Source of the DNA: Amycolatopsis thermoflava N1165
GTDB lineage: Bacteria; Actinomycetota; Actinomycetes; Mycobacteriales; Pseudonocardiaceae
Length of the DNA stretch: 64,000 nt
Reading direction: 5' to 3'
NCBI RefSeq assembly: GCF_000473265.1
Contig: NZ_KI421511.1
Location: 857,731-921,730 of the forward strand
This document shows, piece by piece, positions 40,908 to 53,474 of the stretch. The position numbers were made by a program, and so were the translations under genes. Below the pieces are notes generated by a model. The model had not been told where the DNA came from, did not search any database, and saw only the letters and a program-made list of their open reading frames with translations. Every line of letters starts with the position of its first letter. The first letter of the stretch is position 1.

Positions 40908-42394
40908 AGCCCGGCCGGCTCGCCTGCGCCCTCGCCGTGCTGGCGCTGCTCGTGCCGGCCTGCACCGCACCCACGCCTGCGCCGCCAGTCGCGCCCACAC
41001 CCGCGCCGCCCGCTCCGGGAGCCGAGCGGGGCACGCCGGGCTGGGAGATCACCCATCCCGGTCCGGAGCACGCGATCGAGGGCTACGCCGACCGCACGAG
41101 TGCGCTGCCCGGGGACACCGTGCGGTTGTTCGTGAGCACCACGGCCGCGCGGTTCACCGTGACCGCGTTCCGCATGGGCGCCTACGCCGGCTCGGACGCG
41201 CTCCGCGTGTGGCAGTCCGCCCCGGTGCCGGGCCGTGTGCAGGCTCCGGCTGTGGTGCAGGCGCCGACGAGCACGGTGGTGGCGCCGTGGCAGCCGTCGC
41301 TGGAGGTGCCGACGCGGGGCTGGGCGCCGGGGGACTACCTGCTGCGCCTGGACGGCGACAACCAGGCCCAGCAGTATGTGCCGCTCACCGTGCGCACCCC
41401 GTCCAACGCCGGCCGGATCGTCCTCGTCAACGCGGTCACGACCTGGCAGGCCTACAACCGCTGGGGCGGCTACAGCCTCTACGACTCCCCGGGCGGCCGG
41501 AAGGCGCAACGGTCCCGCGCCGTCTCGTTCGACCGGCCCTACCAGGCGCGGGACATGCGGGGCGCGGGCGATTTCCTGTACTTCGAGCTGCCGATGGTGC
41601 GGTTCGCCGAGAGCCTGGGGCTGCCGCTGGGCTACGCGACCGACGTGGACCTGCACGCCGATCCGCACCTGCTCGACGACGCCCGCGCCGTGATCACCCT
41701 GGGCCACGACGAGTACTGGTCGAGCGCGATGCGCGCGAACGTCACCGCGGCCCGCGACCGCGGCGTGAACCTGGCGTTCCTGGGCGGCAACGAGATCTAC
41801 CGGCACATCCGGTTCGCGCCGTCGGCCACCGGCCCGGACCGCGTCGAGATCGACTACAAGTCGTTCGGCGAGGATCCGGCCCGGCTGACCGATCCGCTGG
41901 AGGCCACCCCGGAGTGGCGCTCGCCGCCGTACCCGAGGCCGGAAAGCGTGCTGCTCGGCAACTTCTACCAGTGCAACCCGGTGCACGCCGACCTGGTGGC
42001 CGCCGCCGAGCAGAACTGGCTGCTGGCCGGCATCGTCCACACCGGACAGCACCTGCGCGGTCTGGTGGGCGATGAGTACGAGCGGGTGGACCTCGCGGTG
42101 CCGACGCCACGCCCGATCGAGGTCCTGTTCCACTCGCCTGTCACGTGCGGCGGGAAACCGGACTTCGCGGACACAACGTACTACACGACCTCGTCCGGGG
42201 CGGCCGTGTTCTCCGCGGGCACCCAGTACTGGATCTGCGGCCTCGACCCGGGCTGCCCGCAGTCCTGCGGCGACGCGGCCGCGGGCGCGGCCATCCGCGC
42301 GATCACGGAACGGCTGTTGCGGGCCTACGCCGCCGGCCCCACGGGAGCCGCGCACCCGGCGGCCGACAACCTGGCCGCCCTCGGCATCCACTAG
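40904..42394 (+). CDS. lipoprotein with N,N-dimethylformamidase beta-subunit-like domain
   Basis: A 496-residue putative lipoprotein: a short signal ending in LALLVPAC, then a Pro/Ala-rich linker (TAPTPAPPVAPTPAPPAP), then a domain similar to the large subunit of N,N-dimethylformamidase. Conserved-looking segments are TWQAYNRWGGYSLYDS, VSFDRPYQ, DFLYFELPMVRFAE, TLGHDEYWSSAMRANV and FLGGNEIYRHIRF. In characterised DMFases this region includes a class I glutamine amidotransferase-like fold. Secreted versions in actinomycetes have no known substrate. The gene is coupled to an MFS and a PAP2 gene. Confidence 0.85.
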   Translation: MKPGRLACALAVLALLVPACTAPTPAPPVAPTPAPPAPGAERGTPGWEITHPGPEHAIEGYADRTSALPGDTVRLFVSTTAARFTVTAFRMGAYAGSDALRVWQSAPVPGRVQAPAVVQAPTSTVVAPWQPSLEVPTRGWAPGDYLLRLDGDNQAQQYVPLTVRTPSNAGRIVLVNAVTTWQAYNRWGGYSLYDSPGGRKAQRSRAVSFDRPYQARDMRGAGDFLYFELPMVRFAESLGLPLGYATDVDLHADPHLLDDARAVITLGHDEYWSSAMRANVTAARDRGVNLAFLGGNEIYRHIRFAPSATGPDRVEIDYKSFGEDPARLTDPLEATPEWRSPPYPRPESVLLGNFYQCNPVHADLVAAAEQNWLLAGIVHTGQHLRGLVGDEYERVDLAVPTPRPIEVLFHSPVTCGGKPDFADTTYYTTSSGAAVFSAGTQYWICGLDPGCPQSCGDAAAGAAIRAITERLLRAYAAGPTGAAHPAADNLAALGIH

Positions 42395-42420
42395 GCCGAC
42401 GCCGGTCCGGTGGCGGGCCG

Positions 42421-42485
42421 CTGAGAGGACGCTGAGCGCGGGGGCATCGTGAGCCCGTGCGCCGCGGCGGTGCGGGGCCTAGATT
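42421..42485 (+). promoter_or_regulatory. hydrolase promoter with putative response-regulator site
   Basis: CTGAGAGGACGCTGAGCG (42421-42438) is a direct repeat of CTGAG with an 11-bp period. TAGATT (42480-42485) is a -10 placed so that transcription would start about at the GTG of 42494. A nearly identical arrangement precedes the hydrolase at 48945. Confidence 0.6.
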
Positions 42486-42493
42486 GGCGCCTC

Positions 42494-43561
42494 GTGACCG
42501 TTCTCGCGGAGACGCCGCTGACCGGCTGGTGGCCGGTCCGCGTCTTGCTGCTGGTCGCGCTCGTGGGCGCCGGGCTGCTCGCCTGGTGGCTGCGGCGGCG
42601 CTGGGCGCGCGTCACCCTGGCCGCCGTCGCGTTCGGACTGGCCGTCGCGAACGTGCTCGCCGCGGTCAACGCCTCCTACGGCTACTACCTCACGGTGGTG
42701 CAGGTGATCGGGCTGCCCGGGCGGGACGCCGCGTCACTGCGGCAGCTCGGGCAGTCCGGCGTGCCCGGTTCGGGCAGGCTCGTCACGATCACGATCCCCG
42801 GACCGGCGTCGCACTTCGACACGCGCCCGGCCCAGGTGTACCTCCCGCCCGCGTGGTTCGCCCGTCCCCGCCCGAAGCTGCCCGTCGTGGTGCTGCTCCA
42901 CGGCACGCCCGGGGCGCCGGGGGACTGGACCGGCGGCGGCGACGCGACGACCACTCTGGACAGCTGGGCCGCCGGCCACGGTGGCAGCGCGCCGATCGTG
43001 GTGATGCCCGACATCAACGGGGAGTTCGACGCCGACAGCGAGTGCGTCGACGGCCCGGCCGGGCGGGCCGAGACCTACCTGGCCCGGGACGTGCCCGCGT
43101 TCGTCACCAGCCGGTTCTTCACCCAGCCGCCGGGCGCGCACTGGGCGGTCGCCGGGCTGTCCGAAGGCGGCTCGTGCGCGCTCACGCTCGCCTTGCGGCA
43201 TCCGGAGACCTTCGCCGCCTTCGCCGACTTCAGCGGCCTGGCCGGGCCCCGCTCCGGGGACGGCAACGACCTCGGCGACACGGTCCCCGCGCTCTTCGCC
43301 GGCTCCACAGTGGACTTCGAGGCGCACGAACCGGCGTGGCTGCTGGCCCACCGGCGCTACCCCGGGCTCGGCGGGTGGTTCGAGGTCGGTGACGCCGACG
43401 ACGACCCGCTCACCGCCGCCCGGGCCTTGGAGCCGGCGGCCGCCCGGGCGGGGATCACGACGCGGCTGGTGGTGGTGCCCGGCGGCGGGCACGACTTCGT
43501 CCTGTGGCGCCAGGCCTTCGCCGACGCGCTGCCGTGGCTGGTGTCCCGGGTGAGCGGCTGA
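42494..43561 (+). CDS. membrane-anchored alpha/beta-hydrolase (esterase family)
   Basis: A 355-residue protein with two or three N-terminal membrane helices (residues ~10-65), then an extracytoplasmic esterase domain of the antigen 85/PHB-depolymerase-like group. It shows LPVVVLLHGTPGAPGDW, VVMPDINGEFDADSECVDGP, the nucleophile serine in AGLSEGGSCAL and a late histidine in PGGGHDF. GTG 42494 is preferred because TAGATT lies at the right distance for a leaderless message; GTG 42449 is an alternative. One of three similar hydrolases in this block. The substrate is unknown; lipid or envelope esters are likely from context. Confidence 0.85.
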   Translation: MTVLAETPLTGWWPVRVLLLVALVGAGLLAWWLRRRWARVTLAAVAFGLAVANVLAAVNASYGYYLTVVQVIGLPGRDAASLRQLGQSGVPGSGRLVTITIPGPASHFDTRPAQVYLPPAWFARPRPKLPVVVLLHGTPGAPGDWTGGGDATTTLDSWAAGHGGSAPIVVMPDINGEFDADSECVDGPAGRAETYLARDVPAFVTSRFFTQPPGAHWAVAGLSEGGSCALTLALRHPETFAAFADFSGLAGPRSGDGNDLGDTVPALFAGSTVDFEAHEPAWLLAHRRYPGLGGWFEVGDADDDPLTAARALEPAAARAGITTRLVVVPGGGHDFVLWRQAFADALPWLVSRVSG

Positions 43562-43564
43562 TCC

Positions 43565-44692
43565 TCACCCGGCGCGGAAGGTGTCGCCGGCGAACACCAG
43601 CAGGTACGGCAGGGTCGCCCGTGCCGTCCGCCAGGTGTGGCTCAGGCCGGGTTCGACGTGCACGACGGCCCGCTGCCCGTCGGCGGTGAGCTGGCCGGCG
43701 AGGTGCCGGGCCCGGTCCAGGTCGCCGCCGTCGTGCGACCCGGCGGCGAGGAACACCGCGACCGGATCGGGGAAGACCATGCCGGGCAGGTAGTCCCGTG
43801 GCGTGTTCCGCTCGATCGCCGCGCGGTCGCCGTGGAATTCGGCCCGGATGTCGCCGGGCGTGTCGTAGGGCAGGGTCAGCAGCAGCACCCCGAACTCGCC
43901 GGTGTGGTGCAGGCCGGTGTTCAGCGCGGCGAACGCGCCGCCGGACATGCCACCCAGTGCGCGGTCCGCGCGGTCCCGGATCGTGCGGTAGCGGCTGTCG
44001 ACCGCGGGCACCACGACACCGGCCAGGTAGGTCTCCAGCCGCGGACCGCCCGGGACGTCCAGCCCTTCCCAGTCGCGCTCGGGCTGCCCGGCGGTCAGGT
44101 CGACGCTCACGACGATCATCGGCGGGATCGCGGCATCCCGGTACAGCCGGTCCAGCGCGCCGGGTGCGTCGCCCGCGGTCAGCCAGTCCTGCGCGGACCC
44201 GAACGGATACCCGTGCACGAGGTAGACCACCGGGTACGACCGCCCCGAGTTCGCGTATCCCGGCGGCAGCAGCACGTACGTGCGGCCGCTGGGGATGCCG
44301 TCGGCCGGGTCGGCGAGGTCGAACGAGTCGAGCAGGGGAGCGCTCTGGCCGGCGGGGATGGCCCGGCCGCCGGCCGCCGAGCTGCCGCCGCCGTCGTCGA
44401 GCAGCCGGCCAAGGGCGCGGCCGGGCGCGCCGCCGCGATCGAGGAGCACGGCCAGGTCGTGCCCGCTGCGGATGTACCCGACGTAGGTGTTGAGCCCGGT
44501 CAGGCCCGCCAGCAGCGCGCAGCACACCGCTGCGATCACGGCCCGGCGGCGCGCCCGGCGCGACCGGACGGCGAGGCCGGCCAGGACGAGTGCCGCCGCC
44601 GCGAAGCCGAGCCAGATCAGCGGCGACTCCAGCGGCCCCGTGGCGCGGCAGTAGCGGGCCACGTCGGCCGGGACGACCACATCGGTGGTCAT
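43565..44692 (-). CDS. membrane-anchored alpha/beta-hydrolase (esterase family)
   Basis: A 375-residue relative of its convergent neighbour: N-terminal helices (SPLIWLGFAAAALVLAGLAV and AVIAAVCCALLAGLTGLNTYVGY), then an extracellular hydrolase domain with YPVVYLVHGYPFGSAQDW, the nucleophile in LGGMSGGAFAAL and a late histidine in GLSHTW. The start overlaps the response-regulator stop (ATGA 44689-44692), so it is the last gene of murT-gatD-HK-RR-hydrolase. Co-translation with a two-component system suggests a regulated envelope-modifying enzyme. Confidence 0.86.
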   Translation of the reverse strand: MTTDVVVPADVARYCRATGPLESPLIWLGFAAAALVLAGLAVRSRRARRRAVIAAVCCALLAGLTGLNTYVGYIRSGHDLAVLLDRGGAPGRALGRLLDDGGGSSAAGGRAIPAGQSAPLLDSFDLADPADGIPSGRTYVLLPPGYANSGRSYPVVYLVHGYPFGSAQDWLTAGDAPGALDRLYRDAAIPPMIVVSVDLTAGQPERDWEGLDVPGGPRLETYLAGVVVPAVDSRYRTIRDRADRALGGMSGGAFAALNTGLHHTGEFGVLLLTLPYDTPGDIRAEFHGDRAAIERNTPRDYLPGMVFPDPVAVFLAAGSHDGGDLDRARHLAGQLTADGQRAVVHVEPGLSHTWRTARATLPYLLVFAGDTFRAG

Positions 44693-45348
44693 GGCGCCGA
44701 CATCCGGTAGCCGACACCCCGCAGGGTGTGGATGAGGTCCGGTCCGAGTTTGCGGCGCAGGTAGCCGATGTAGACCTCGACGATGTTCTCGTCGCCGTCG
44801 TAGTGGGCGTCCCACACATGGGTGAGGATTTCCCGTTTGCTCAGCGCCTCCCCGCGCCGCCGCAGCAGGAACTCCAGCAGCCCGAACTCGCGCGCGGTCA
44901 GCTCGACCTCCCGGTCCCCGCGGTGCACGGTCCGGGCCGCCGGGTCCAGCCGCAGGTCGCCCAGGGTGAGCACGGCAGGCCGTTCCGGTGCGCCGCGCCG
45001 CAGCAGGGCCCGCAACCGGGCGAGCAGGACGACGTAGGAGAACGGCTTGGTGAGGTAGTCGTCGGCGCCGAGGTCGAACGCGTCGGCCTCGTCGTACTCG
45101 CCGTCCTTCGCGGTCAGCACCAGCACCGGCGTCCAGATCTCGTTCTGCCGCAGGCGCTTGAGGACCTCGTACCCGGACATCCCGGGCAGCATGAGGTCCA
45201 GGACGATGACGTCGAAGCGCTGCTCCCGCGCCAGCCACAGCCCGTCCGGCCCGCTGTGCGCGACCTCGGCCGAGAACCCCTCCGCGGTCAGTCCTTTGCG
45301 GAGGGTCTCGGCGAACGCCCGCTCGTCCTCGACGACCAGCACGCGCAT
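44689..45348 (-). CDS. OmpR/PhoB-family response regulator
   Basis: A 219-residue regulator. The receiver has the acidic pair VEDE, phospho-acceptor Asp51 (VIVLDLMLPG), Thr in LVLTAKD and Lys in LTKPFSY. The winged-helix DNA-binding domain has REVELTAREFGLLEFLLRRRGEALSKREILTHVWD and NIVEVYIGYLRRKL. It shares one base with the kinase stop. OmpR-type proteins bind direct repeats spaced by about one helical turn, which matches the CTGAG elements at 42421 and 48871. Confidence 0.95.
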   Translation of the reverse strand: MRVLVVEDERAFAETLRKGLTAEGFSAEVAHSGPDGLWLAREQRFDVIVLDLMLPGMSGYEVLKRLRQNEIWTPVLVLTAKDGEYDEADAFDLGADDYLTKPFSYVVLLARLRALLRRGAPERPAVLTLGDLRLDPAARTVHRGDREVELTAREFGLLEFLLRRRGEALSKREILTHVWDAHYDGDENIVEVYIGYLRRKLGPDLIHTLRGVGYRMSAP

Positions 45349-46748
45349 CAGGGTTGCCTCCTTCGCGGCAGTCGGAGGCGGAACTCGGCGCCAGGATAGG
45401 CCGGATCGGTGCTGTCCACGCACTCCGCGCAGCCGCCGTGCCGGCCGGCGATCCCTGCCACGATGGCCAGCCCGAGCCCGGCCGATCCGCCGCTGCCGGG
45501 GGCGCCGTGGTGCCGGGCGTCGTCGCGCCGCACGAACCGCTCGAAGATCCGCTCCCGATCCCGCTCGGGCACGCCGGGCCCGTCATCGCTGACCACCACC
45601 ACGGCGGTGTCGCCGTCGGTGGCGGTGCGCACCCTGATCCGGCCGGCCGCGTGCTCGCACGCGTTGTCGACGAGGTTGCGCACCGCGCGGCGCAACTGGG
45701 CGGCGTTGCCGGTGACCTTCACCGGCTCGGTGCGGATCTCCACGCGCACACCGGCGGTGGCGCGGGCCCGTTCGGCCTCGGCGCGGGCGAGGTCGTCCAG
45801 GTCGACCTCGCCGGAGGGCGGGTTGTCCGTCGCGTCGTCGGTGCGCGCCAGCAGCAACAGGTCGTCCACCAGTTCGCGCAGCCGGCTGGTCTCCCGCGAC
45901 ACCAGGGTGACCAGCTCGTCCTTGCTCATCGCGGCGGGGTGGTGCTCGGCGACCTCGAGCGCGGTGGCCATGGTGTTGACCGGGGACCGCAGCTCGTGGC
46001 TGGCGTCGGCGACGAACCGGCGCTGTGCTCCCTGGGCCGAGGCCAGCCGGTCCAGCATCGAGTTCAGTGTCACCGCGAGCCGGTGCACCTCGTCGCGGCC
46101 GGGCGGCAGCTCCACCCGGCGTTCCAGGTCCCGGGTGGTGATCTCCGAGACCGTGCGGCGCATCCGCTCCACCGGACGCAACGCCGAGCCCACCGCGCGG
46201 TGCACGGTGAACGCCGAGATCGCCAGCAACGGCAGCGCCGCCGCCGCGAAGAGCAACGACAGGCGCGTCAGCGCCTCGGTCACCGGCGCCAGCGAGCGCG
46301 CCGACACCACGGTGTAGGGGCCGCCGGGACCGGCCACCCCGGTCGACACGAGCCGGTAGTCCTCGCCGGTCCCGTTCACCGTCACGCTCACGGTCTCCAC
46401 GATCTCGTGCCCCGGCGCCGGCCGCACCGGCGTCAGGGGCGGCAGCCCGGCCAGGGCCGGGTCCGCCGTGACCACCTGTCCCTGCGCGTCGAGGACCTGC
46501 AGCACCGAGGCCGAATCCCCGCTGCCCGCGACGTCGGCGCCGGTCAGGTCACGGGTCCCTTCCCGCGCGATCTCGTGCACGACCTGGTGTCCCGCGCTGC
46601 GGGCGTCCTCGGTCGTGGACTTCTCCAGGGACCAGCCCAGCAGCAGCACGACTCCGGCTCCCGCCACCACGATCGCCGCGGCGACGACGGCCACCGCCAC
46701 CACCGTGGTCCGGGTGCGGACACCGAGACGGGACAGGAGGTGCGCCAT
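45348..46748 (-). CDS. sensor histidine kinase
   Basis: A 466-residue kinase: transmembrane helices near residues 15-38 and 165-190 enclose an extracytoplasmic sensor; then HAMP, a DHp domain with the phospho-histidine in FVADASHELRSPVNTM, and a catalytic domain with NLVDNACEHA, VSDDGPGVPE and GLGLAIVAGI. It pairs with the downstream response regulator. It starts 23 bp after gatD on the same strand and may be co-transcribed with murT-gatD. The signal is unknown; envelope stress is plausible. Confidence 0.94.
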   Translation of the reverse strand: MAHLLSRLGVRTRTTVVAVAVVAAAIVVAGAGVVLLLGWSLEKSTTEDARSAGHQVVHEIAREGTRDLTGADVAGSGDSASVLQVLDAQGQVVTADPALAGLPPLTPVRPAPGHEIVETVSVTVNGTGEDYRLVSTGVAGPGGPYTVVSARSLAPVTEALTRLSLLFAAAALPLLAISAFTVHRAVGSALRPVERMRRTVSEITTRDLERRVELPPGRDEVHRLAVTLNSMLDRLASAQGAQRRFVADASHELRSPVNTMATALEVAEHHPAAMSKDELVTLVSRETSRLRELVDDLLLLARTDDATDNPPSGEVDLDDLARAEAERARATAGVRVEIRTEPVKVTGNAAQLRRAVRNLVDNACEHAAGRIRVRTATDGDTAVVVVSDDGPGVPERDRERIFERFVRRDDARHHGAPGSGGSAGLGLAIVAGIAGRHGGCAECVDSTDPAYPGAEFRLRLPRRRQP

Positions 46749-46771
46749 GCCAGCAGGGTAGGGAAAGCCGG

Positions 46772-47479
46772 TCACCACCGCGCCCCGCCACGGGCGGCGC
46801 GCAGCCGTTCCCGCCGCAGCTCGTCCACCTCGGGCAGCGGCAGGTCCGCCGGCGGCGAACCGGTCACCCAGCCGATGAGCAGATCGGCCAGCGCGGGATT
46901 GCGCGCCAGGGCCGGGCCGTGCAGGTAGGTCGCCAGGACGTGACCGGTGACCGCGCCGTCGGTGCCGTCCCCGTTCCCGGTCCCCGTGCGCACCCGGCCC
47001 AGTGGCCGGCTGCCGGGGCCCACCGTCGTGACCCCGAGGTGGTTCTCGAACCCGGTCAGCGGTCCCACGGGGGTTTGCACGACGATCTCCCCGACCGCGC
47101 GCCGCTTCCCCGGGTCGGTCACCACGTCGAGCAGGCCGAGCCCGTCGTGGCGGCGGCCGTCGCCGGTGCGGAACGACGTGCCCAGCACCTGCAGCCCGGC
47201 GCAGACCGCGAACACCACCGCACCCCGCGCGGCCGCCCGCCGCAGGCCCGCGTGCTCGCGCAGATGGTCGGCCGCCAGCTCCTGCCCCTCGTCCTCCCCG
47301 CCGCCGAGCAGGTACACGTCGAGGCTGTCCGGCACCGGGTCGCCGTAGTGGATCTCCACGACGTCGGCCGGCACGCCGCGCCACCGCAGCCGCTGGCGCA
47401 GGACCACCGCGTTGCCCGAATCGCCGTAGGTGCCCAGCACGTCCGGCAGGACGAGCCCGATCCGCACCGGGTCAGCCAT
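46772..47479 (-). CDS. gatD: lipid II isoglutaminyl synthase, glutaminase subunit GatD
   Basis: A 235-residue class I glutamine amidotransferase of the CobB/CobQ-like group. The catalytic Cys93 in VFAVCAGLQVLG and a late histidine in YLHGPALARNP are visible, with LPDVLGTYGDSGNAVVL at the N-terminus. It supplies ammonia to MurT for amidation of the D-glutamate of lipid II, which is needed for peptidoglycan cross-linking. The start overlaps the murT stop by 8 bp. Confidence 0.93.
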   Translation of the reverse strand: MADPVRIGLVLPDVLGTYGDSGNAVVLRQRLRWRGVPADVVEIHYGDPVPDSLDVYLLGGGEDEGQELAADHLREHAGLRRAAARGAVVFAVCAGLQVLGTSFRTGDGRRHDGLGLLDVVTDPGKRRAVGEIVVQTPVGPLTGFENHLGVTTVGPGSRPLGRVRTGTGNGDGTDGAVTGHVLATYLHGPALARNPALADLLIGWVTGSPPADLPLPEVDELRRERLRAARGGARW

Positions 47480-48743
47480 CGGCGCTCCGCGGTGCCAGCT
47501 GCCGGAAGGCGGTGTAGTTCGCGACCAGCTCGACCGGGCCGGGATCGAGCGCGGCCACGGCGCGCACCGGGTCGGGACACCGGAGGTGCGCCACACCGGC
47601 GTAGGTCAGGCGCACCGCCAGGTCCGCCGAGCGTTCCCCGGCCGCCACCACCGGGCGGCCGCGCAACCGCTCGAACGGCACGTCCCACAGCCACGACAGG
47701 TCGCGCCCGTCCGCCTCGCGCCCGTTGACGGCGATGACGACCGGCGCCCGGTCGTCCAGCAGCGGCAGGGTTTCGCGCCACCCGGCGGGGTTTTTCGCGA
47801 GCAGCAGCCGCACCGGGTGCCCGCTGAGGACGGTGCGCCGGTACCGCCCCGCGACCTCGGTGATCGTGGTCAGGCGGGCACCGGCCGCGCCGGGATCCAC
47901 GCCCAGCAGTGCGGCCGCCGCGACGGCCATGACCGCGTTCGACGCGTTGGCCCGGCCCGGCAGCCGGAGCTCCAGCGGAACCGTCCGGCCCCCGGCGTCC
48001 ACGGCCTGGTCGCCGGCGAGCACCCAGTCCGGGCGCGGCCGCGCGAGCCCGCACCGGCAGCGCCAGGCGGGACCGTCGTGGTGGATCGGCCGTCCGCACC
48101 GTCCGCACGCGAGCGCGTCCGCGGTCCAGCAACCGCCCGTGCTCACCCAGACCGGCCGGGCCGAGGCCGTCGCGGCGGAGGTGGCCAGCGGGTCGTCGCA
48201 GTTGGCCACCACGGCGGTGCCCGGCAGCGCCCCGATGGCCTCTCGCAGGCCGCGCTCGACCGTCCGCACCTCGCCGACGCGGTCGAGCTGGTCGCGGCTG
48301 AGGTTGAGCAGCACCAGGCACGCCGGCCGCAGCCGCTGCGCCACCTCGGCCACGTAGTTCTCGTCGACCTCCAGGACCGCGAGCGGCGCGTCCGGACGGT
48401 CCACCAGGGCCGTGATCACCCCGTCCGGCATGTTCGCGCCGTCGCGGTTCGCCGCGACCGCGCCCAGCGGCTCCAGGATCCGGGTCAGCATCGACGCGGT
48501 GGTGGTCTTGCCGTTCGTGCCGGTCACCAGGACGACGGTGCGGTGACGGCCGAGATGGCGCAGCACGTCCGGGTCCAGCGCTGCGGCGATCCGGCCGCCG
48601 ACGACTCCGCCCGCTCCCAGCCCGAGGCGGCGGGATCCGCCAGCTGCCGTCCGTCCGAGTGCGACCGCCACCCGGGTGCGCCGGGGCAGCCGAGGCGCGG
48701 TCCGGGCTCGCCGTTCGTCCAGGACCGGGGAACCCAGGGGCAC
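47472..48743 (-). CDS. murT: lipid II isoglutaminyl synthase, Mur-ligase-like subunit MurT
   Basis: A 423-residue Mur ligase homologue with the ATP motif VLVTGTNGKTTTA near residue 70, VLEVDENYVAEVA, a four-cysteine zinc ribbon (CGRCG and CRCG near residues 210-230) typical of MurT, and the C-terminal DUF1727 region. The GTG at 48743 is preceded by a good GAAGGAG site. With GatD it amidates lipid II in the cytoplasm. It begins the minus-strand run that continues into the two-component system. Confidence 0.94.
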   Translation of the reverse strand: MPLGSPVLDERRARTAPRLPRRTRVAVALGRTAAGGSRRLGLGAGGVVGGRIAAALDPDVLRHLGRHRTVVLVTGTNGKTTTASMLTRILEPLGAVAANRDGANMPDGVITALVDRPDAPLAVLEVDENYVAEVAQRLRPACLVLLNLSRDQLDRVGEVRTVERGLREAIGALPGTAVVANCDDPLATSAATASARPVWVSTGGCWTADALACGRCGRPIHHDGPAWRCRCGLARPRPDWVLAGDQAVDAGGRTVPLELRLPGRANASNAVMAVAAAALLGVDPGAAGARLTTITEVAGRYRRTVLSGHPVRLLLAKNPAGWRETLPLLDDRAPVVIAVNGREADGRDLSWLWDVPFERLRGRPVVAAGERSADLAVRLTYAGVAHLRCPDPVRAVAALDPGPVELVANYTAFRQLAPRSADG

Positions 48744-48870
48744 GGGCGATCTCCTTCGAGGCGGGGTCGGCTCGGCCCCACTGTGCGCCGCGGATGCTGT
48801 GCAGACTCTGAGAACGGGGTCCGCGCGTGCCGCGGCCAGACCGCTTCCGGGTCACTCTAGGCCCGGCTTC

Positions 48871-48938
48871 CTGAGTGGACGCTGAACGCTGTCTTGCCTG
48901 GTAGGGGCGTCGGAACCCGGGTGGAACGCGGTTAGATT
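48871..48938 (+). promoter_or_regulatory. second copy of the putative response-regulator site with TAGATT -10
   Basis: CTGAGTGGACGCTGAACG (48871-48888) differs from the site at 42421 at two of 18 positions and keeps the 11-bp period. TAGATT (48933-48938) ends 6 bp before the GTG at 48945, giving a leaderless transcript. The distance from repeat to start codon is 74 bp, against 73 bp at the other copy. Confidence 0.62.
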
Positions 48939-48944
48939 GAGCGC

Positions 48945-50145
48945 GTGCACGCCTCCACGATCCGCATCGACACGCTCCCGTTCGTCCTCGTCGTGGCGGT
49001 CGTGGCGCTCGGCTGCGCCGCCGCGGTGCCGTGGGCCTGGGACCGCTGGCGCCGTCGCGTCGCCGGCCGGGTCGCCACCACCGTCGTGGCGGTGGTGGCG
49101 GTGGTGCTCGCGTGCGGATCGGCCGTGAACGCGGCGGGCAGCTTCTACCCGACGCTCGGGTCGTTGCTGGGCACCTCGCCGGACCCGGCCGAGGGCACGG
49201 TCGCCGAGGCCGGGCCGGACGGGCGCGACCTCGGGCGCGCACTGGGCACGGCGAGCGCTCGCGCGGGCAACGCGCTCGGGTCGCTGGTGCACCTCACCGT
49301 GACCGGCAAGCGCACCGGACTGACCCGGGACGTCGACGTCTACCTGCCCGCGGTGTACACCGCGCCGGACTGGGCGGGCTTCCGGTTCCCCGTCGTCGAG
49401 TGGATCCCGCACTTCCCGGGCGAGCCCCGCCAGGTCGCCACCCTCTACGGCCTGCCCGGGCAGCTCGACGACGCGATCGCCGCCCACCGGCTGCCGCCGG
49501 TCGTGGTGATCGTGCCCGACCCCAACGGAGAACCGCGGCTGACCCACGACTCGGAGTGCGTGGACGCGGCGGGCGGGCCGGCCGACGACACCTACCTGTC
49601 GGCCGACCTGCGGTCGTGGGCGGTCGACCACCTGCGGGTCCGCGGCGACCGCGAGGGCTGGGCCACGGCCGGGTGGTCCTCGGGCGGCTACTGCGCGCTG
49701 GACCTCGCGGCCCGGCACCCGCAGTGGTACGCGAGCGCGGTCAGCATGAACGGCTACGACGCCACCCCGCACGACGCCGAGACCGGCGACCTGTTCCACG
49801 GGCGCGAGGACCTGCGCCGCGCCAACGACGTCTCCGCGGTGCTGCGCGACCACCCGGCCCCGCTGCGGCTGCTCGTCACTGCGGACGCCGCCGCGGGCGA
49901 CGAGTGCGCCGCCCTGCGGCGCCTGCAGGCCGCCGCGACGCCACCGGCGGAACTGACCCCCTGGGTGCTGCCGATCGCCGGCCACAACCTCGCCGCCGTT
50001 CGCGCCGAGCTGCCCGCCGTGCTGGACTGGCTCGACACCCAGCTGGGCAACCCCGTCGCAGCGTCCGTCCCGGGTGACGTCCAGCAGTACGCGGGCGGCA
50101 TCCCGGCATGGCCCCTGCCCGACACCGGAACTCCCGGAGCGCTCC

Positions 50146-50168
<23 letters not shown>
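48945..50168 (+). CDS. membrane-anchored alpha/beta-hydrolase coupled to lysX
   Basis: A 407-residue protein with two N-terminal helices (PFVLVVAVVALGCAAAVPWAW and VATTVVAVVAVVLACGSAV), then an extracytoplasmic esterase domain: FRFPVVEWIPHFPGEPRQVA, VVIVPDPNGEPRLTHDSECVD, the nucleophile serine in AGWSSGGYCALDLA and a late histidine in IAGHNLAA. The 3' end overlaps the lysX start by 23 bp, so the two are tightly coupled. Hydrolases beside aminoacyl-phosphatidylglycerol synthases elsewhere remove the amino acid from the lipid, so such a role is attractive but unproven. Confidence 0.86.
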
Positions 50169-53463
<3,295 letters not shown>

Positions 53464-53474
53464 GGTGGCTGGGG

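Noticed and set aside
48797-48818. A third response-regulator box upstream of murT
   Set aside because: CTGTGCAGACTCTGAGAACG keeps the 11-bp period but matches poorly and points away from murT; not listed as a feature.
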